Assembly (NCBI GenBank): GCA_029959085.1
Contig: JARWIR010000018.1
Location: 3,348,001 to 3,412,000, forward strand
Reading direction: 5' to 3'
DNA length: 64,000 nucleotides
Origin: Nemophila menziesii
Lineage: Eukaryota > Streptophyta > Magnoliopsida > Boraginales > Hydrophyllaceae
Shown here: piece after piece, positions 33,974 through 45,842 of the stretch
Layout: each line of letters opens with the position of its first letter
Position numbering within the stretch: the first letter of the stretch is position 1
Notes under the pieces: generated by a model
The model's input: only the letters and a program-made list of their open reading frames with translations
Told to the model about the DNA's origin: nothing
Databases searched by the model: none
Position numbers and translations under genes: made by a program

Positions 33974-35450
33974 GATACGTTTTCTTTCCCTTTTCATTTA
34001 GTGTATATTAATTTATTTCCGTTGAGTCTTTTTGAGTCGTGGGGACACGACTCATTTTTGAGTTTGGGGTAGGGTTCGTTGCCTCATCCCAGTTTTATGT
34101 GTTATGTGTTTTTATCGCTTTCAATAAAATTAATTAGGAGTTGCGTTTGACTGTAGAAGCTCTTAAATGTCCCCATTAAGCATACTTTTGATAAATCAAT
34201 GATAGTAAATAATGGACTTAGGAATTAGTATAAAACGCGCTTTAATTGCATGCAAATATAGATATTGGATAGGAAAAATTAACAAACAATGCAAAAGAAG
34301 TAAGTTCGTACTTAAGGAAAATGTTTGGTGTGTAGAACGTGAGATTTAAATTAGTAGAGAACCCACTTAGATATGAACTAGAGACGAGCCATGTAACTAG
34401 GAAAATGATAGGGGCAGTTCTTTGATAGCCATTTGAGTCTTTTAGCTTTCTATCCCTTGTATTAATATTATCCGCCTTAGCCCAATTTTGAGCCTTAAAG
34501 CCTTTTCTTTTGTCGCCATGATATAAGCCCATATCCCCTTACTTTATTAGGCATTTCTAAAATAACCCGCACTTGAATCACAATCCTGAGATATGTCTCG
34601 AACTTGAGTTTGGGGTGGTGGATCCATCTTTTGGGGAATTACATTGGGTGGGAAAAATATGTGTTTGTATTGAGGCACGAAAAGAAAATTCAGATGATAT
34701 TGTTAATTGTAACCCTTTGCCGGGATTTGAAAAAAAAAGTGAAATAAAATTCTCAAGACAGTAGAATCCGGGAACCCGGATTTCACAAAACCGGGAACCC
34801 GGTTTCTCTTGTATCAATTTTTCGAGAAAACAAGAAAAAGAAAAAAAAATGAAAAAGAATAAACACATGGCAAAGTGGAACTTTCTGAAATCATCTTAGT
34901 AAAATTATGAAATGATAAAAGAGGAGCAGATTGGTTTAACTTTGGGATGCTAATTAGTGCATCAAAGGGGTTGAGTGAGAATGTTATGAGAGTGTAAACT
35001 CAAGCTCATGGACATGGTTGATGGTAAGTGAGGAGAGAGCCAAAAGCTTACTTCAAATTTACCAAATATACATACCACACCGTCCCTAAGCCTACGCTAA
35101 AACCGTAAAGTCCTCATGATTCCTAGGTGCATGGTAAGTTAATAGGTTGTATACTAAGTGGAGCATTCAAAGCGAGTAAGGATCGAGGAACAAACTATAG
35201 CCATCATATTGAGATAAGTACGAATGTAACCTTCTAGCATTGCGAAGTTAATTTTATGATTGAATTTATTTATGTTTGATTTTTGCATGATTAGTGTATG
35301 TGTATATTAGTTCCTAATGTTTGTTATATGAGATTTATTTTTGGTAATGCTTTGGGTGTATTTTTTTGTGTCTACTTCTTCGTAATCACCTTTTTCCCTT
35401 TGTTTTTAATTTTACTTTGTCGGGTCGACGAAGTTTTGAGTTTGGGGTCT
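33974..35450 (+). other. RLG-D 3' UTR and polypurine tract
   Basis: No credible ORF. Conserved landmarks in order: hairpin GAGTCGTGGGGACACGACTC at 34034-34053, GAGTTTGGGGT at 34060-34070 and 34606-34616, CTTTGCCGG at 34715-34723 (its partner near 34867 has decayed), two CCGGGAACCCGG hairpins (34767-34806) placed inside that inverted repeat, and the polypurine tract at 35434-35450. Confidence 0.75.
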
Positions 35451-37020
35451 TAATGTCTCCTCTTTTGTTCTATATTTATATGCTTAGGAGACATCAAATT
35501 AGGTGATTATCTGACTATTTTGATAGACTTTTAGACTAAATATGCAATAATCCGATTTTCCTCTTTAATTTCTAGTAATTTTAATTTATTAAACTTTTGC
35601 GCGTAATATTGTGTATTTTAGTGAAAAGTTTGTAGGTTTTGAATACTAGCTAGGAGAGGAGTTCGAGAATAAAGTCAAAGATCGTGATATGGAGTCAAAT
35701 CATGAAGACAAATCCCGAAAGAATTGAGATTTTAGAGCTGCAAATCTGGAAAGTGTCCAAAGATTGCTGATTTCGAGCCACCTAAGAGTAGATTTAGCCG
35801 CTGACTTGTGAAGAGAAAACGTGCCCCATTGAGTTACAGAACTTTAGCAACTAGAATAAGGTCAATCTGAGTTGAAACGAGCCGGTTAGAGCCGTTTTAG
35901 TGGAGGTGGTGCAGCAGTTACGGGATTTTGGGCTAAGATAATGGACTTGGGCCTTTATTATTTCATTTAACATTTAGCCTAAGGTCCAAGTCCGAAATTT
36001 TAAGTATAAATAAGGGTTTTGACTTCTATTTTTCACACAATTTATTATTTATAAATTCAGACAAGAAGAAAAGAAGCAGAAGCAAGGAAAAGAAGAAGCT
36101 TGGAGCTGGAGACTGTCTATATATCTCCACTCTGCAGCCGAATCATCTTCCTAATTAGGTTTCTTATTTCTGTTTCTGTAAAACAATTATGAAAATATTT
36201 CAATTTATTTTCTTAATTTTTACGATTATGAGCTAATTTCATTAAGTACTTGAGAACGCGTAATGGGTTGAACCCCAATCTTTTTCATTCTATGTCTTTG
36301 AATTTTGGATTATTTTAATTGAAATCGAATTGGGTATTTAATATTTTTCTTTAATTTACACTTATTGACTATTATTGAAGTAATTAATCAATTTTAGGAA
36401 TTAGTACTTAGTCTATTCCAATTAGTGGCAATTGGATCACCTTGACGGGGGGTCTAGATACGGAACTAATTAACGAATGTAGGATAGAAATTATTTGACC
36501 TTGACAGGCTTAACTAATCCTACGACCAATTGGTTAGTTAGGCATTAATCATTCGAAGGTGGACTATATTCACCCTGACGGGGTTTGTAGCACCTGAGAA
36601 GAGCTCCTTAGTCCACCCTGACGGGGGTAAGGAGATCACTGAATCCCGACCAATATTAATTACCGAATTCGTCCCTTAAATAATACATGGAATTGTTAGA
36701 TTTAGGTGAGACCCTAGCGTTACTCGAGTACTACCTCTCATATCTTGCGTCCAACTATTTTTACTTGCGTCTAGCTTTACATTTGCATTAATTTAGTCTT
36801 TTCATTATTTGTCTTAGTTATTAGAAAAAACAAACAACAAATCTTAAAATAATTTACTTGCTTTACGTGCAATTAATCACTATCTGATAAGCATTAAAGT
36901 CAACCAACCCGTCCCTGAAAGACTCTGTTTATCACTATTATTACTTGGGACAACCGTACACTTGTGGTTGTGGTTCTCTTTTCTTATTGCATTTATTTTA
37001 GAACACACTAAGGACCACCA
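35451..37020 (+). repeat. RLG-D 3' LTR
   Basis: 1570 bp, same length as the 5' LTR with about 37 substitutions. Its first dinucleotide is TA instead of TG (TAATGTCTCC), which breaks the usual LTR terminus and the inverted repeat with 35486-35496. Confidence 0.94.
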
Positions 37021-37483
37021 GTAAGGCTTGTCACTTACCTCTTGAACTTGAATTAGGAGCATATTGGGTTATAGCTCTGTTTAATCTTGATACTACCTTA
37101 GCCGGTGAGAACCGTATGATGAAGTTAAATGAACTTGACGAGTTTTGATTACATGCCTATGAGAATACTAAACTGTACAAAGAAAACACAAAGAGATGGC
37201 ATGATAATCGTATTCGTGCGAAAAGGTTTGAAGTTTGACATAGGGTCCTAAAATACAACTCCAAGTTCAGTAATTATCCGGGTAAGTTGAGGTCGAAATG
37301 GTGTGGTCCTTACGTAGTGACAAAAGTCAAGCCTCATGGAGCTATAGAGATTGAACATCCAATCGAGCACCGCACCTTTATGGTGAATGGTCATCGATTG
37401 AAAGTATACCATGGAGGCGAGGATACAAATTGCTCGAAAGATCCACATCCTGGAGAGGTCTTGTACCTCCTTGAAGCTCCTTA
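37021..37483 (+). pseudogene. RLG-C integrase C-terminal end
   Basis: Continues the frame broken at 24372: KACHLPLELELGAYW, then KWCGPYVVTKVKPHGAIEI and MVNGHRLKVYHGGED, ending in LLEAP at 37483. Two in-frame TGA codons (about 37147 and 37237) interrupt it. The clean continuation shows RLG-D is a simple insertion. Confidence 0.88.
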
Positions 37484-37740
37484 GAAGCGAGAGGTAACCC
37501 GCCGAGCTTAACGACGTTAAAAAAAAGCCATTTGGTATGTATATTAGTTTAATTCACTCAAAAGTCTTTCAATTCCGTAGTGTAAAGTAGCTAAGTGTTG
37601 TTTTATTAGTGTATAATCTTGAAAAGAAATGAGAAAGGTCTGGTGTTTGATGATTACAGGTACTTAATCTATGATTTTGGGGTTAAATAGGTGTGAATTT
37701 TTTAGTTGGGAATTTTTAAATGCGAATTTTTTTAGTTGGG
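37484..37740 (+). other. RLG-C decayed remnant after integrase
   Basis: Starts with the family junction GAGGTAACCCGCCGAGCTTAACGACGTTAA and ends near a degenerate ATTTTGGGGTTAAAT motif at about 37675 and two copies of GAATTTTTTAGTTGGGAA. The hairpin array, env-position ORF and LTR expected next are gone. Confidence 0.65.
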
Positions 37741-37824
37741 AAAGATTATAATAAAAGAGGAGCAGATGGAAATGATATTCACAAGACTAATGTGCCTCAC
37801 ATACGTTTAGAATTTCGTGATATG
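37741..37824 (+). pseudogene. Orphan exon fragment, copy 1 (protein not recognised)
   Basis: An open reading of 28 codons starting KDYNKRGADGNDIHK and ending LEFRDM, followed by a good splice donor (GTATGT). The same peptide with a few changes occurs in 47481-47579, where an acceptor-like TTTTCATAG precedes it. The 5' side here has been lost at the RLG-C junction. I do not recognise the protein. Confidence 0.5.
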
Positions 37825-37990
37825 GTATGTATATTTAAATATCTTTGGGGTTCTTTTTGCAATTTTGATAAAGTTATTTAAAGTTGATGATACAAATTAA
37901 CATCAACTTGAGCCTTTCGTTAGGTTAATTAATTATCTTTGGTTTTTTATGCGCCTTGTAATTTGTTAAGTGTTATCCTTTCCCCCTGCA

Positions 37991-38375
37991 GAGATCTATA
38001 GTGTAATTTTTGCTTAATATAGGGACCTATAACGCAATTTCTGCTTAATATAGGGACCTGCTATTTTTGCTTAATATTGGAACCTTTGCTGCCTATTTTT
38101 GCTTAGTGCAATTTTTTGCTTAATATAGGAACCTATAGTGCAATTTTTGCTTAATATAGGGACCTAAAATGCTATTTTTTCTTAATATTGGGACCTTATA
38201 GTGCAATTTTTGCTTAATATAGGAATCTATAGTGCAATTTTTGCTTAATATAGGAACCTATAGTGCAATTTTTGCTTCATTTAAGGACATATAATGCAAT
38301 CTTTGCTTAATATAGGGACCTATAGTGCAATATTTGCTTAATATAGGGGCCTCTAATGCAACTTTTGCTTAATGG
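37991..38375 (+). repeat. Minisatellite, about 32-bp unit, about 12 copies
   Basis: Degenerate head-to-tail units of TAGTGCAATTTTTGC-TTAATATAGGGACCTA. A related phrase (GGGACCTATAGTG-AATTACTGCATAATAT) opens each of the three large units in the candidate Mutator-like element (48333, 48481, 48632). 37825-37990 and 38376-38894 hold AT-rich sequence in which I see no gene. Confidence 0.8.
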
Positions 38376-38894
38376 AACTTATAATCCCTTGAATTTTGGA
38401 AAAAATATTTATAAAAATAACTTATAATCCCCTATTTTTTAAAACTTTCACTTGCTCCCCAATTATAACTACAGGGGTGTAAAATGCCATTTTAGCAAAC
38501 TATAGTAAGTTAAATTACAATAAAAAAAAACTAATTCTGACTTATGACTCTAAAATTGCAGATATGGAAAGAAGAAATGAGACAAGTTTATTTAGGGAAA
38601 GCTTATTTTCCTGAACATATAGACGCATAATAATCTACTATTATACGCTGACATGGTATGGTACGGCAAAAAATAGTACAAGAAAAAATGTAGATTAAGC
38701 TTAATTATGTACGTTAAATGTTTATTTTTGGTAATTTATATGTCTCAGGTTTTGAGATAAGTTTTGGTCAAATACAATTTTTTACTTTTTCACTCTGGTG
38801 GTTAATTTACTTACCATGTAGGAAATTTTGATATCACTATAAAATTAAACATATATTTATGTTTGATTTTTCTTTTAAAAGTTTTTTTCTTCTC

Positions 38895-38910
38895 GATATA
38901 TTAGAAATTT
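38895..38910. repeat. LINE target site duplication, left copy
   Basis: GATATATTAGAAATTT, perfectly repeated at 45843-45858 after the A-run that ends the LINE. Confidence 0.85.
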
Positions 38911-39049
38911 GACTTGAGAGCCCTAACAGGTATGAGTTTCTCTCTCTAGTCAACATGCATCTTTTGGTCAAACATATATTTTCTTTTCATTTTAATCCTT
39001 AATCTTTGTAGCTTTTTCTGTGATTTCTTGAATGCATGTGTAATCATTC

Positions 39050-41682
39050 ATGAATTTTGATCTTTCTCTTTCTAAATATGTACACATCTTCTACTATTGT
39101 AAACATCTCCTATTTCTTCTTTGGCTTAATGTTCTCTTCGATAGCAATAACCCGATCATAGTGATCGAGTATGGTAGTAGATGCTGGTGGCTTTGGGTTT
39201 CTGTCTCTTATCTCATCTCGAAACTTTTATTTGGTTTTAGCTCGGCGTGGTGTGATTCTCTTACGGGAGGTAGGAGAGATACGAAGAATCCAAGTGTAGG
39301 AGATGTCTCTTACCTTGGAGATTATACGGGTATTTATCAATACGGTTTCATAATAATCAAATGCATAGGATATGAAGATGGTATATTAACTGGGTTTTCG
39401 ATATGGAGGAGGTTTGCAATCTATATCAGTAGTTGGCGGGTTTTTTGGGTTTTGTTTGATCATGTCCTAAAATCTAATAGCGAGATTCATAATGAAGGGG
39501 GAATGGAAACTGTGGTTTTGAAATGGGGTCTAATCATGATGGTCTCAAATGATATTTCAAAACACAATTGGGACTGGTATCTTATATTCGGAGGAAGAAA
39601 CATGAGGGGTTGGAATAAATTGTATAATAAACTTCAAAGGATATATAGGTGTAAAAGGAATAAGTTTGGATTGATAAAATATTTCAAGATAAGGATGGAA
39701 GGAAAACATAGATGTTTTCTTCACAAATATGGTGGTCTGAGGGATGATAAAGACGATATGGTGCTGGAATTAATATCTTTTGTTATTTCCTACTATGGCC
39801 TGGTACGCTCAAATAATAGAATTATTTCTTTCTGTGATTATGGTGTTGGGTTTAATTCACTAAGATGGGCCTGCTTTATCTCTAAGCATCCTCTTAAGTG
39901 TATTAGTTGGGCCTTAAACATCCTAATTTATCTCAAGGATAGTGGGCTAAGACTGATACGGCAAAAAATGAATGGTTAAACGATTGTGATATATCATATA
40001 GAATCACGCTTCTTTACTGCAAAAATGGCGACAAGGATGATAAAGAGAAGGAGGTAGTCTCAACCTTAACGAATTTATTTTATTATATAAGGCCAGATAT
40101 GAGAAGGGTTATAAGTCAATTCTTGATTTGGATTTCGATCTACTCAAAGTATTTTGGACAGTCCTTTCTTAGTTGTATTGGGCTATGCCATCGATCAATT
40201 ATAATCAGAGATGTTAACAATAGATGGACCTTGTATTATATTAAGCAAATGGTTAATCTTTCCTCTTGGGCCTTAATCATATTAGTAAAGCTCAATACCA
40301 TTGGACTAGATCTGATCCTGTTCTTTAAGCTTTGGGCAACTGATTTGCGTATCATACATATGATCACGCCTCTTCAGAAGCAGGTGTCAGTTTCTTTCAA
40401 CGATGAATTAATTCCACTGGTTAGCCCAATTAAATTTATATCTTTGATGATCTGTTTAATTCTTGAATATGGGATAGCAACCGTGGTGTGGGGTAGACTC
40501 TCCCAGCTGAGATTGCTCTGTTGCCGTGAATTAGCCCTGTTTCGGTGTAAGGGAGATAGGTTAACTTCAGATATGAGTGCCATTCTTCTTCTATTTGGCT
40601 ATGTTGTGATCTATCAAATTGAGGATGCGACTATTAGGATGCAAAGCACTTTTTTTGGAGTTGAAAGTGAGATTTATTGCTGTATATGGAAGATGATCCT
40701 CGCGTACAGCGGCTGGGATTATATGACTTCGGCAATCTTACATATGGAAATGGAAGATCAAGTCTTAGAATGGGAAGTTAAGAGACTTATTAACAGAAGT
40801 AAAACAATGCATGGTGAAAGTGAATCCGTGAGTTACTGTGAGTTTCACTCGCTCTATTCTTTCGCTTCTCGAATTCTAATCGATAACACAGATATGTCTA
40901 CTAGCCTAAACTCCCTCTTGAGATGTAATATGGGCTGGTCTAGAAATAAGGATTTATGGATTTTGTTTAGATTTGGGCTTAACATCAGTGGTCCATTTAT
41001 CATCTACCTTTTAATCAGAAGATTGGGTAAGATTAGTTTTAATACGTGTGCTAATCCTGTCTTGTGGAATTTTAACAGTCTAATCCTCATTTCCTTTGTT
41101 GGGCTGAGGTATGGCTTTTTCTGCACGAGATGGTTAATTGATCTTCGTAACAATTATAAGATCACGCTTTCAATATTTTATTCCTTCCTACCACTATTTC
41201 GATTGGCTGTTAGCTTAGTTCGAGAAGGGAAGAATCATTATATCAAATCTCCTGTTTTGTCTTATTCACAATATACTCAAAAGCGAGTAATTTTGTACAT
41301 AGATAGTTATCCCTCCTACATTATGGGAGGGCTTTGTTTATTCTGGCGTGTTATACACTCTCTGCAACTTCTTCTATTATTTTATTATTTCACCTTGAGA
41401 TGGATCAAATATGGATAAGGGTACGCCGGCAACTGAAACCATTTCTTTCACGTGAAGATTCTTACAAACTATATGGAGTATATAGACGGGAGAGAGTTTC
41501 AACAATACTATTATTATAGTGCGGAAAATCGTGATGGAAATTGGAAGGGCGATAACATATCGAGTGACAATTCCGATGATGATGGTAGTACCCAGGCTGA
41601 GCCTGTGAAGGAGACCTTCATCAATTTAAATTTCAAGGGTAGCGGCCAGCCCGGGGTGGAAGCGACCGGTTGTGATGGATAA
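39050..41682 (+). pseudogene. LINE 5' region: unrecognised ORF1-like frames with internal repeats
   Basis: Frame 2 is open 39050-39979 (309 codons), and frame 1 is open from about 39943 to 41418 (about 490 codons), then has TAA and TGA and goes on to 41682, overlapping the start of ORF2. Such lengths are very unlikely by chance in this AT-rich DNA, and no long ORF lies on the other strand. The place fits ORF1 of plant L1 elements, but the Ile/Leu/Trp/Phe-rich sequence shows neither a zinc knuckle nor an RRM-like core that I recognise. Two blocks about 360 bp apart (near 39905 and 40265) are similar at DNA level and share SWAL-x-IL in their own frames; a third partial copy ends near 41165. Could be a fast-changing ORF1 or a repeat-built 5' region. 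Confidence 0.45.
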
Positions 41683-42400
41683 TTTTATGATCTGGAACTG
41701 TCAAGGGGCTAGGGCACCCGTGACAAAAAATGTGTTGAAGTCCCTCGTTTCGAAGTTTAACTTATCTTTAATATGTCTTTTGGAAGCAAAGATTAGGGCT
41801 AGTGATGTCAAGTCTTGTAATTTTCTTAGCCAGTTTGATAATAAGTTTGTCGTGAATCCCGGAGGAAGAGCATATAGGTCCGGGGGCATTACCCTGGCTT
41901 GGAAAAGTCATATCAAGTTATCTATCGTTGTTTCCCTTTCTATTTATATTATAGCTTATGTGGAGGAGTCTAATTCTACTGCTTGGTACATTATTTTCGT
42001 ATATGCTCCCAATGACAAGAACAAGAGGGAGAAGACGTTTAATGATATATCTAATTGGATCTTGAATAACCAATACCCAACTCTCATCATTGGTGACTTC
42101 AATGAAATTCGTAATGCATCGGAGAAAAAAGGTAAAGTACAACCTAACTAGGAAAGGATGAGTAATTTTAATAATTTCATCAATATAAACAACCTCATTG
42201 ATATTCCTACAAAAGGGTGTTTCTTTACATGGTCTAACAAGAGACAAGGTACGGAAAATGTAAAAGAAATACTTGACAGGGGTTTGGCAACGGCGGAGTG
42301 GTATAATTTATTCCCGGAGACGAGTATTAAGGTTTCACCCGCGGTGGGATCGGATCACTCACCCTTGATAGTTAGAAGAAGTAATAATTGCAAATTCAAT
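41672..42400 (+). pseudogene. LINE ORF2: apurinic-type endonuclease domain
   Basis: ATG at 41672, 11 bases before the preceding frame ends. Motifs in order: WNCQGA, LLEAKI (Glu of the active site), IVFVYAPNDK, LIIGDFNE, a TAG at 42149 in an otherwise open frame, FTWSNKR, LDRGLAT and SPAVGSDHSPLI. These are the landmarks of the L1 endonuclease that nicks the target for primed reverse transcription. Confidence 0.88.
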
Positions 42401-44311
42401 AATAGGTACTTCATGTTTGAGTCAAGATGGCTTGAAGATAAGGAATGTAAAGAAGTCGTAAGTAGGATTTGGGAAAATGTTAGAAATTGTGATAATATTA
42501 AGAATTTTGTGACGAAAAGAGATGAGACGTGTTTAGCTTTGGTTAATTGGAGTAAAGAGAAATTCTGTAATGCGAAGAAGCTCTTGGATAAATATCAAGG
42601 AATATTGGAAAAGTTACAAGATGGTGAACCAACCGAAGATAATCTTGAATTAGAAAAGAGGATTAAATTGGAGATGGAAGAGTTATGGAACCAAGAGGAG
42701 GCTTTTTGGGCGGATAAAGCTTGCGATGACGTGATTAATAAAGGTGATAAAAATACTAAATATTTCTTCGCAAAGACAACAATGCGGCGTAATATTAACA
42801 GGATAAGTGAGCTCAAGGACAAAAATGGGGAATGGACCGAGAATCAAGGAGAAATAAAGAATATTATTCAAGATTATTTTGTGAATATTTTCAAAGAGGA
42901 GAAGGTTGATTTTATTGAAGAGGTGTCTAATCATATACCTTGTAAGATTGATGATAAAATGAATGAAGATCTTATTAGAGTACCAAATATTGATGAAATT
43001 GAAAAGGCAGTTTTTACAATGTCGGGTTCTAAAGCACCGGGACCGGATGGATTACCAGGTAAATTCTATCACGAGTTTTGGGATATTATAAAAGATGACA
43101 TTATCAAGATTGTTGTTGAGTTCTTTGAAAATAAGGTATCGTTATAGAAAATTAATGATACTATTATATCATTGATTCCTAAAGGTAAGACTCAAGAAGG
43201 AATTACGGATTTTAGGCCGATCTCGTGTAGTAACTTTATTTATAAGATTATTGCAAAAATTATGGCTACAAGGCTCCAACCTCTAATGAATGAAATTATC
43301 TCCCCTACTCAATCAGCTTTCATTAAAGGAAGGTGTATCCAGGATAATATATTAATTGCACAAGAAGTTGGTTTTTTCATGAAGAATAAAAGGAAATCAA
43401 ATAAGCACTATGGAGCGGTTAAGATTGACATGGACAAGGCATATGATCAAGTGAATTGGAAGTTTTTGATAGCTGTCCTAAGGAAATTAGGATTTTGCGA
43501 GAAGTGGATTGAGCTAATATATAGATGCATATCATCGGTGTCTTATCAAGTTAAGGTTAATGGGGAACGATTAAAGAAATTCAAACCAGAAAGAGGTATC
43601 CGGCAAGGTGACCCGCTTTCTCCTCTTTTATTTGCAATGCTAACTGAAGCACTTATTGGTTTAATTAATTGTGAATGCCGAGAGGGTAATATTAAAGGTA
43701 TTTCACTAGCTAGGGCTGCACCTAGGCTTACACACTTATTATTTGCGGACGATGCACTATTCTTCATTGAAATAAATTATGCGGAAATTGAAGCTTTTTC
43801 GAGAATTCTCAAATTATACTGTTGCGCGTCAGGACAGAAAATCAATTTTGAAAAATCCTCTATTATGTTTAGCAAAGGATTTTCTGAAGAGAAGAGCATT
43901 GAGATTGCGGAGAAGCTTAATATAAGGTGTACCAATTATTTTGGGAAATATTTGGGGATACCGCTTACTTTGAAAAGATCTAAAGTGGAAAATATTAAAT
44001 ATATTAAGGATAGATTGCTTAATAAATCCGCTAGCTGGGTGGCTAACCTTTTGTCTGATGGTGGGAAGGAGACACTTATCAAAGCAGTTTTGCAAGCCAT
44101 TCCAAACTATGCGATGTCAATTTTTGAATTCCCAGCTAGCATATGTAAGGCAATGAGTAGCATGATAGCAAATTTCTGGTGGGATGCGGGTGCTAAGAAG
44201 AAAATACACTGGATAGCATGGAAGAAAATGGCTAAAGCAAAGAAAGTGGGAGGTATTGGATTTAGAGATTTCCAAAAAATGAATTTAGCGTTGCTGGCAA
44301 ATCAAGCATGA
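42401..44311 (+). pseudogene. LINE ORF2: reverse transcriptase domain
   Basis: Same frame as the endonuclease. A long helical linker leads to SKAPGPDGLPGKFYHEFW, a TAG at 43145, then ITDFRPISCSNFIYKIIAK, SAFIKGRCIQDN, IDMDKAYDQVNW, RGIRQGDPLSPLLF and the catalytic LLFADDALFF, followed by the thumb (YLGIPLTLKRSK). It ends at a TGA where LINE relatives have Trp (QA-stop-RLW). Confidence 0.9.
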
Positions 44312-45842
44312 AGGCTATGGAAGAATCAAGATTCTTTGGTTGTTAAAGTCCTCAAAGGAATTTATTTTCCGAATACAGATATGTGGAACACAAAATTAAA
44401 AAATAGAAGATCTTGGAGCTGGGCCAGCATTTATAAAGGATTGCAGTTTATCAAAAATGAAAGTCTATGGCAAATTGGTAATGGACAGAAAATAAGCTTA
44501 TGGGATGATTTTTGGATTAGGGAAAGATACAAGTTGGAGAAACCAGAGAACTGTAGTCTTAAAAAGGTAGCGGAATGTTTTAATAAGGACATGACTAATT
44601 GGAATTTTGATACGCTCAACAATATATGTACTAAAAGGGATATGATGGAAATTAGGAAGATCCCAATAATGAATCTTGAGAAGGAGGACGAGATCGTTTG
44701 GACGGCAACAAAGGATGGGAACTATTCTACAAAATCGGGGTATCATAGATTAGTACAATTGGAGGAAGAGAAGAAAGGGTCATCATCCAAGGACGGGGAA
44801 GCAATTAACAAAGTACTCTTCGACATTATTTGGAAGTCAAACGTCCCGGCAAAGGTGAGAAACTTTATTTGGAAGATCCATAATAACGCGATTCCAACTA
44901 AAAATAATTTGAAGAAAAAGAAATGTATAGGTGGAGGATATGTGCGAATGGTGTGAAGCAGGAAGTGAGAACGTGGAACACATTTTTTTGGGATGCCATT
45001 TCAGCAGATGTGTATGGGCTAATTGTCAATTACAAATTAAGATTGAAGAAAAAATGGAATTGAAGATTGGAGATTGGATTATTAAGATAATTGAAAGCTA
45101 TGCTAATAACGGATGGGATAGGAGGTATGTAACAACCTTTGTCTTACTTACTTTATGGAATATATGAAAAGCGAGAATGAAAGGTCTATTTGAGAAAAAG
45201 AAATGGGTAATCTAGGAGATTCTAGAAAAAACGAAGTTTACCATGAAACATCTGTTTGGTGATAAAAAGGAAATGGGTAAAATGGATAATAATAGTACTG
45301 AGGAGCGCAACCTCGTGGATGAAGATAATAATCCGATATATTATGATGAAGCGGATATGGTTTGGCTTTGTGATGCATCGCATACGAAAAGTTGGGAACC
45401 GACAAGTATGGTGTCGATAGCAGTCAACAAAGATGGTGAAATTAGGAATATTAGTACGAAATGAGCGATGAGATCGGCGATGAGATGTGGGCAGTATTAT
45501 TAGCGATGAGATCGGCGGCAAATCTTGGCGCCAAGAGTAGTTCTTTCTACTCGGATAACCTTGAGGTTATTCAAGGTATTAACAAAAGGGGAGGAATCGA
45601 CTGGAGAATCCGTCCCATGGTTTCCGAGGCATGGAGATGGATAGGAAGATTCCCGGATTGGAAAATCAACCATATAAGAAGAAAATATAATGGGATAGCA
45701 GACATCCTGGCCAAGAGTATTAGACTCAATTTAGATTTATCCAATAGTCCTACTAGGTCTTTAGTGGAGTTCTGTGCGTATGTTAATAATGTATATTCGA
45801 GTAGCACATCTATGTTAGACTTTTATTCTGACAAAAAAAAAA
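44312..45842 (+). pseudogene. LINE ORF2: zinc-binding (zf-RVT) and RNase H domains
   Basis: 44336-44956 goes on in frame to the zf-RVT region (VLFDIIWKSNVPAKVRNFIWK). A frameshift near 44930 moves to CEWCEAGSENVEHIFLGC. After TGA at 45165 and TAG at 45212 comes an RNase H with WLCDASHTKSW, then a shift at about 45460 and MWAVLLAMRSAANLG, FYSDNLEV and HIRRKYNGIADILAKS. The frame has no stop of its own before the A-run: it reads through the poly(A) into flanking DNA up to 45913. Confidence 0.85.

Larger units (their letters stand above)
24373..37020 (+). mobile_element. RLG-D: near-complete Athila-type element with gag, pol and env-position ORF, inactive
   Basis: 12648 bp with 1570-bp LTRs at both ends, in the integrase of RLG-C. 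The target duplication is gtacg (24368-24372) against gtaag (37021-37025), one change. I count about 37 substitutions between the LTRs by eye, about 2.4 percent, so it is clearly older than RLG-A and RLG-B. All domains of an autonomous element are present in order, but gag, protease, RT, RNase H, integrase and the env-position ORF each carry at least one stop, shift or lost catalytic residue. Confidence 0.93.
17684..37740 (+). mobile_element. RLG-C: old Athila-type element, host of RLG-A and RLG-D
   Basis: Parts: LTR 3' portion 17684-19079, primer site, broken gag-pol to 24372, RLG-D insertion, integrase end 37021-37483, and a decayed tail to about 37740. The 5' start of its LTR lies left of the window beyond RLG-A. 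The env-position ORF and the 3' LTR are missing: the element stops abruptly against host exon-like sequence at about 37740, so a deletion removed its end. Many stops and frameshifts show it is long dead. Its coding sequence is close to that of RLG-D, so both belong to related families. Confidence 0.88.
38911..45842 (+). mobile_element. Full-length but inactive L1-type LINE with C-terminal RNase H
   Basis: 6932 bp between perfect 16-bp target duplications, ending in ten A. The order is a 2.7-kb 5' region with two long unrecognised ORFs, then ORF2 with endonuclease, reverse transcriptase, zinc-binding domain and RNase H. Most ORF2 lesions are nonsense codons of the C-to-T or G-to-A kind (42149, 43145, 44309, 45165, 45212) plus two frameshifts, as expected from decay of methylated DNA. 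Confidence 0.88.

Noticed and set aside
37991..38375. Regularly spaced repeats as a CRISPR array
   Set aside because: Degenerate head-to-tail units without unique spacers in a plant genome; a minisatellite.
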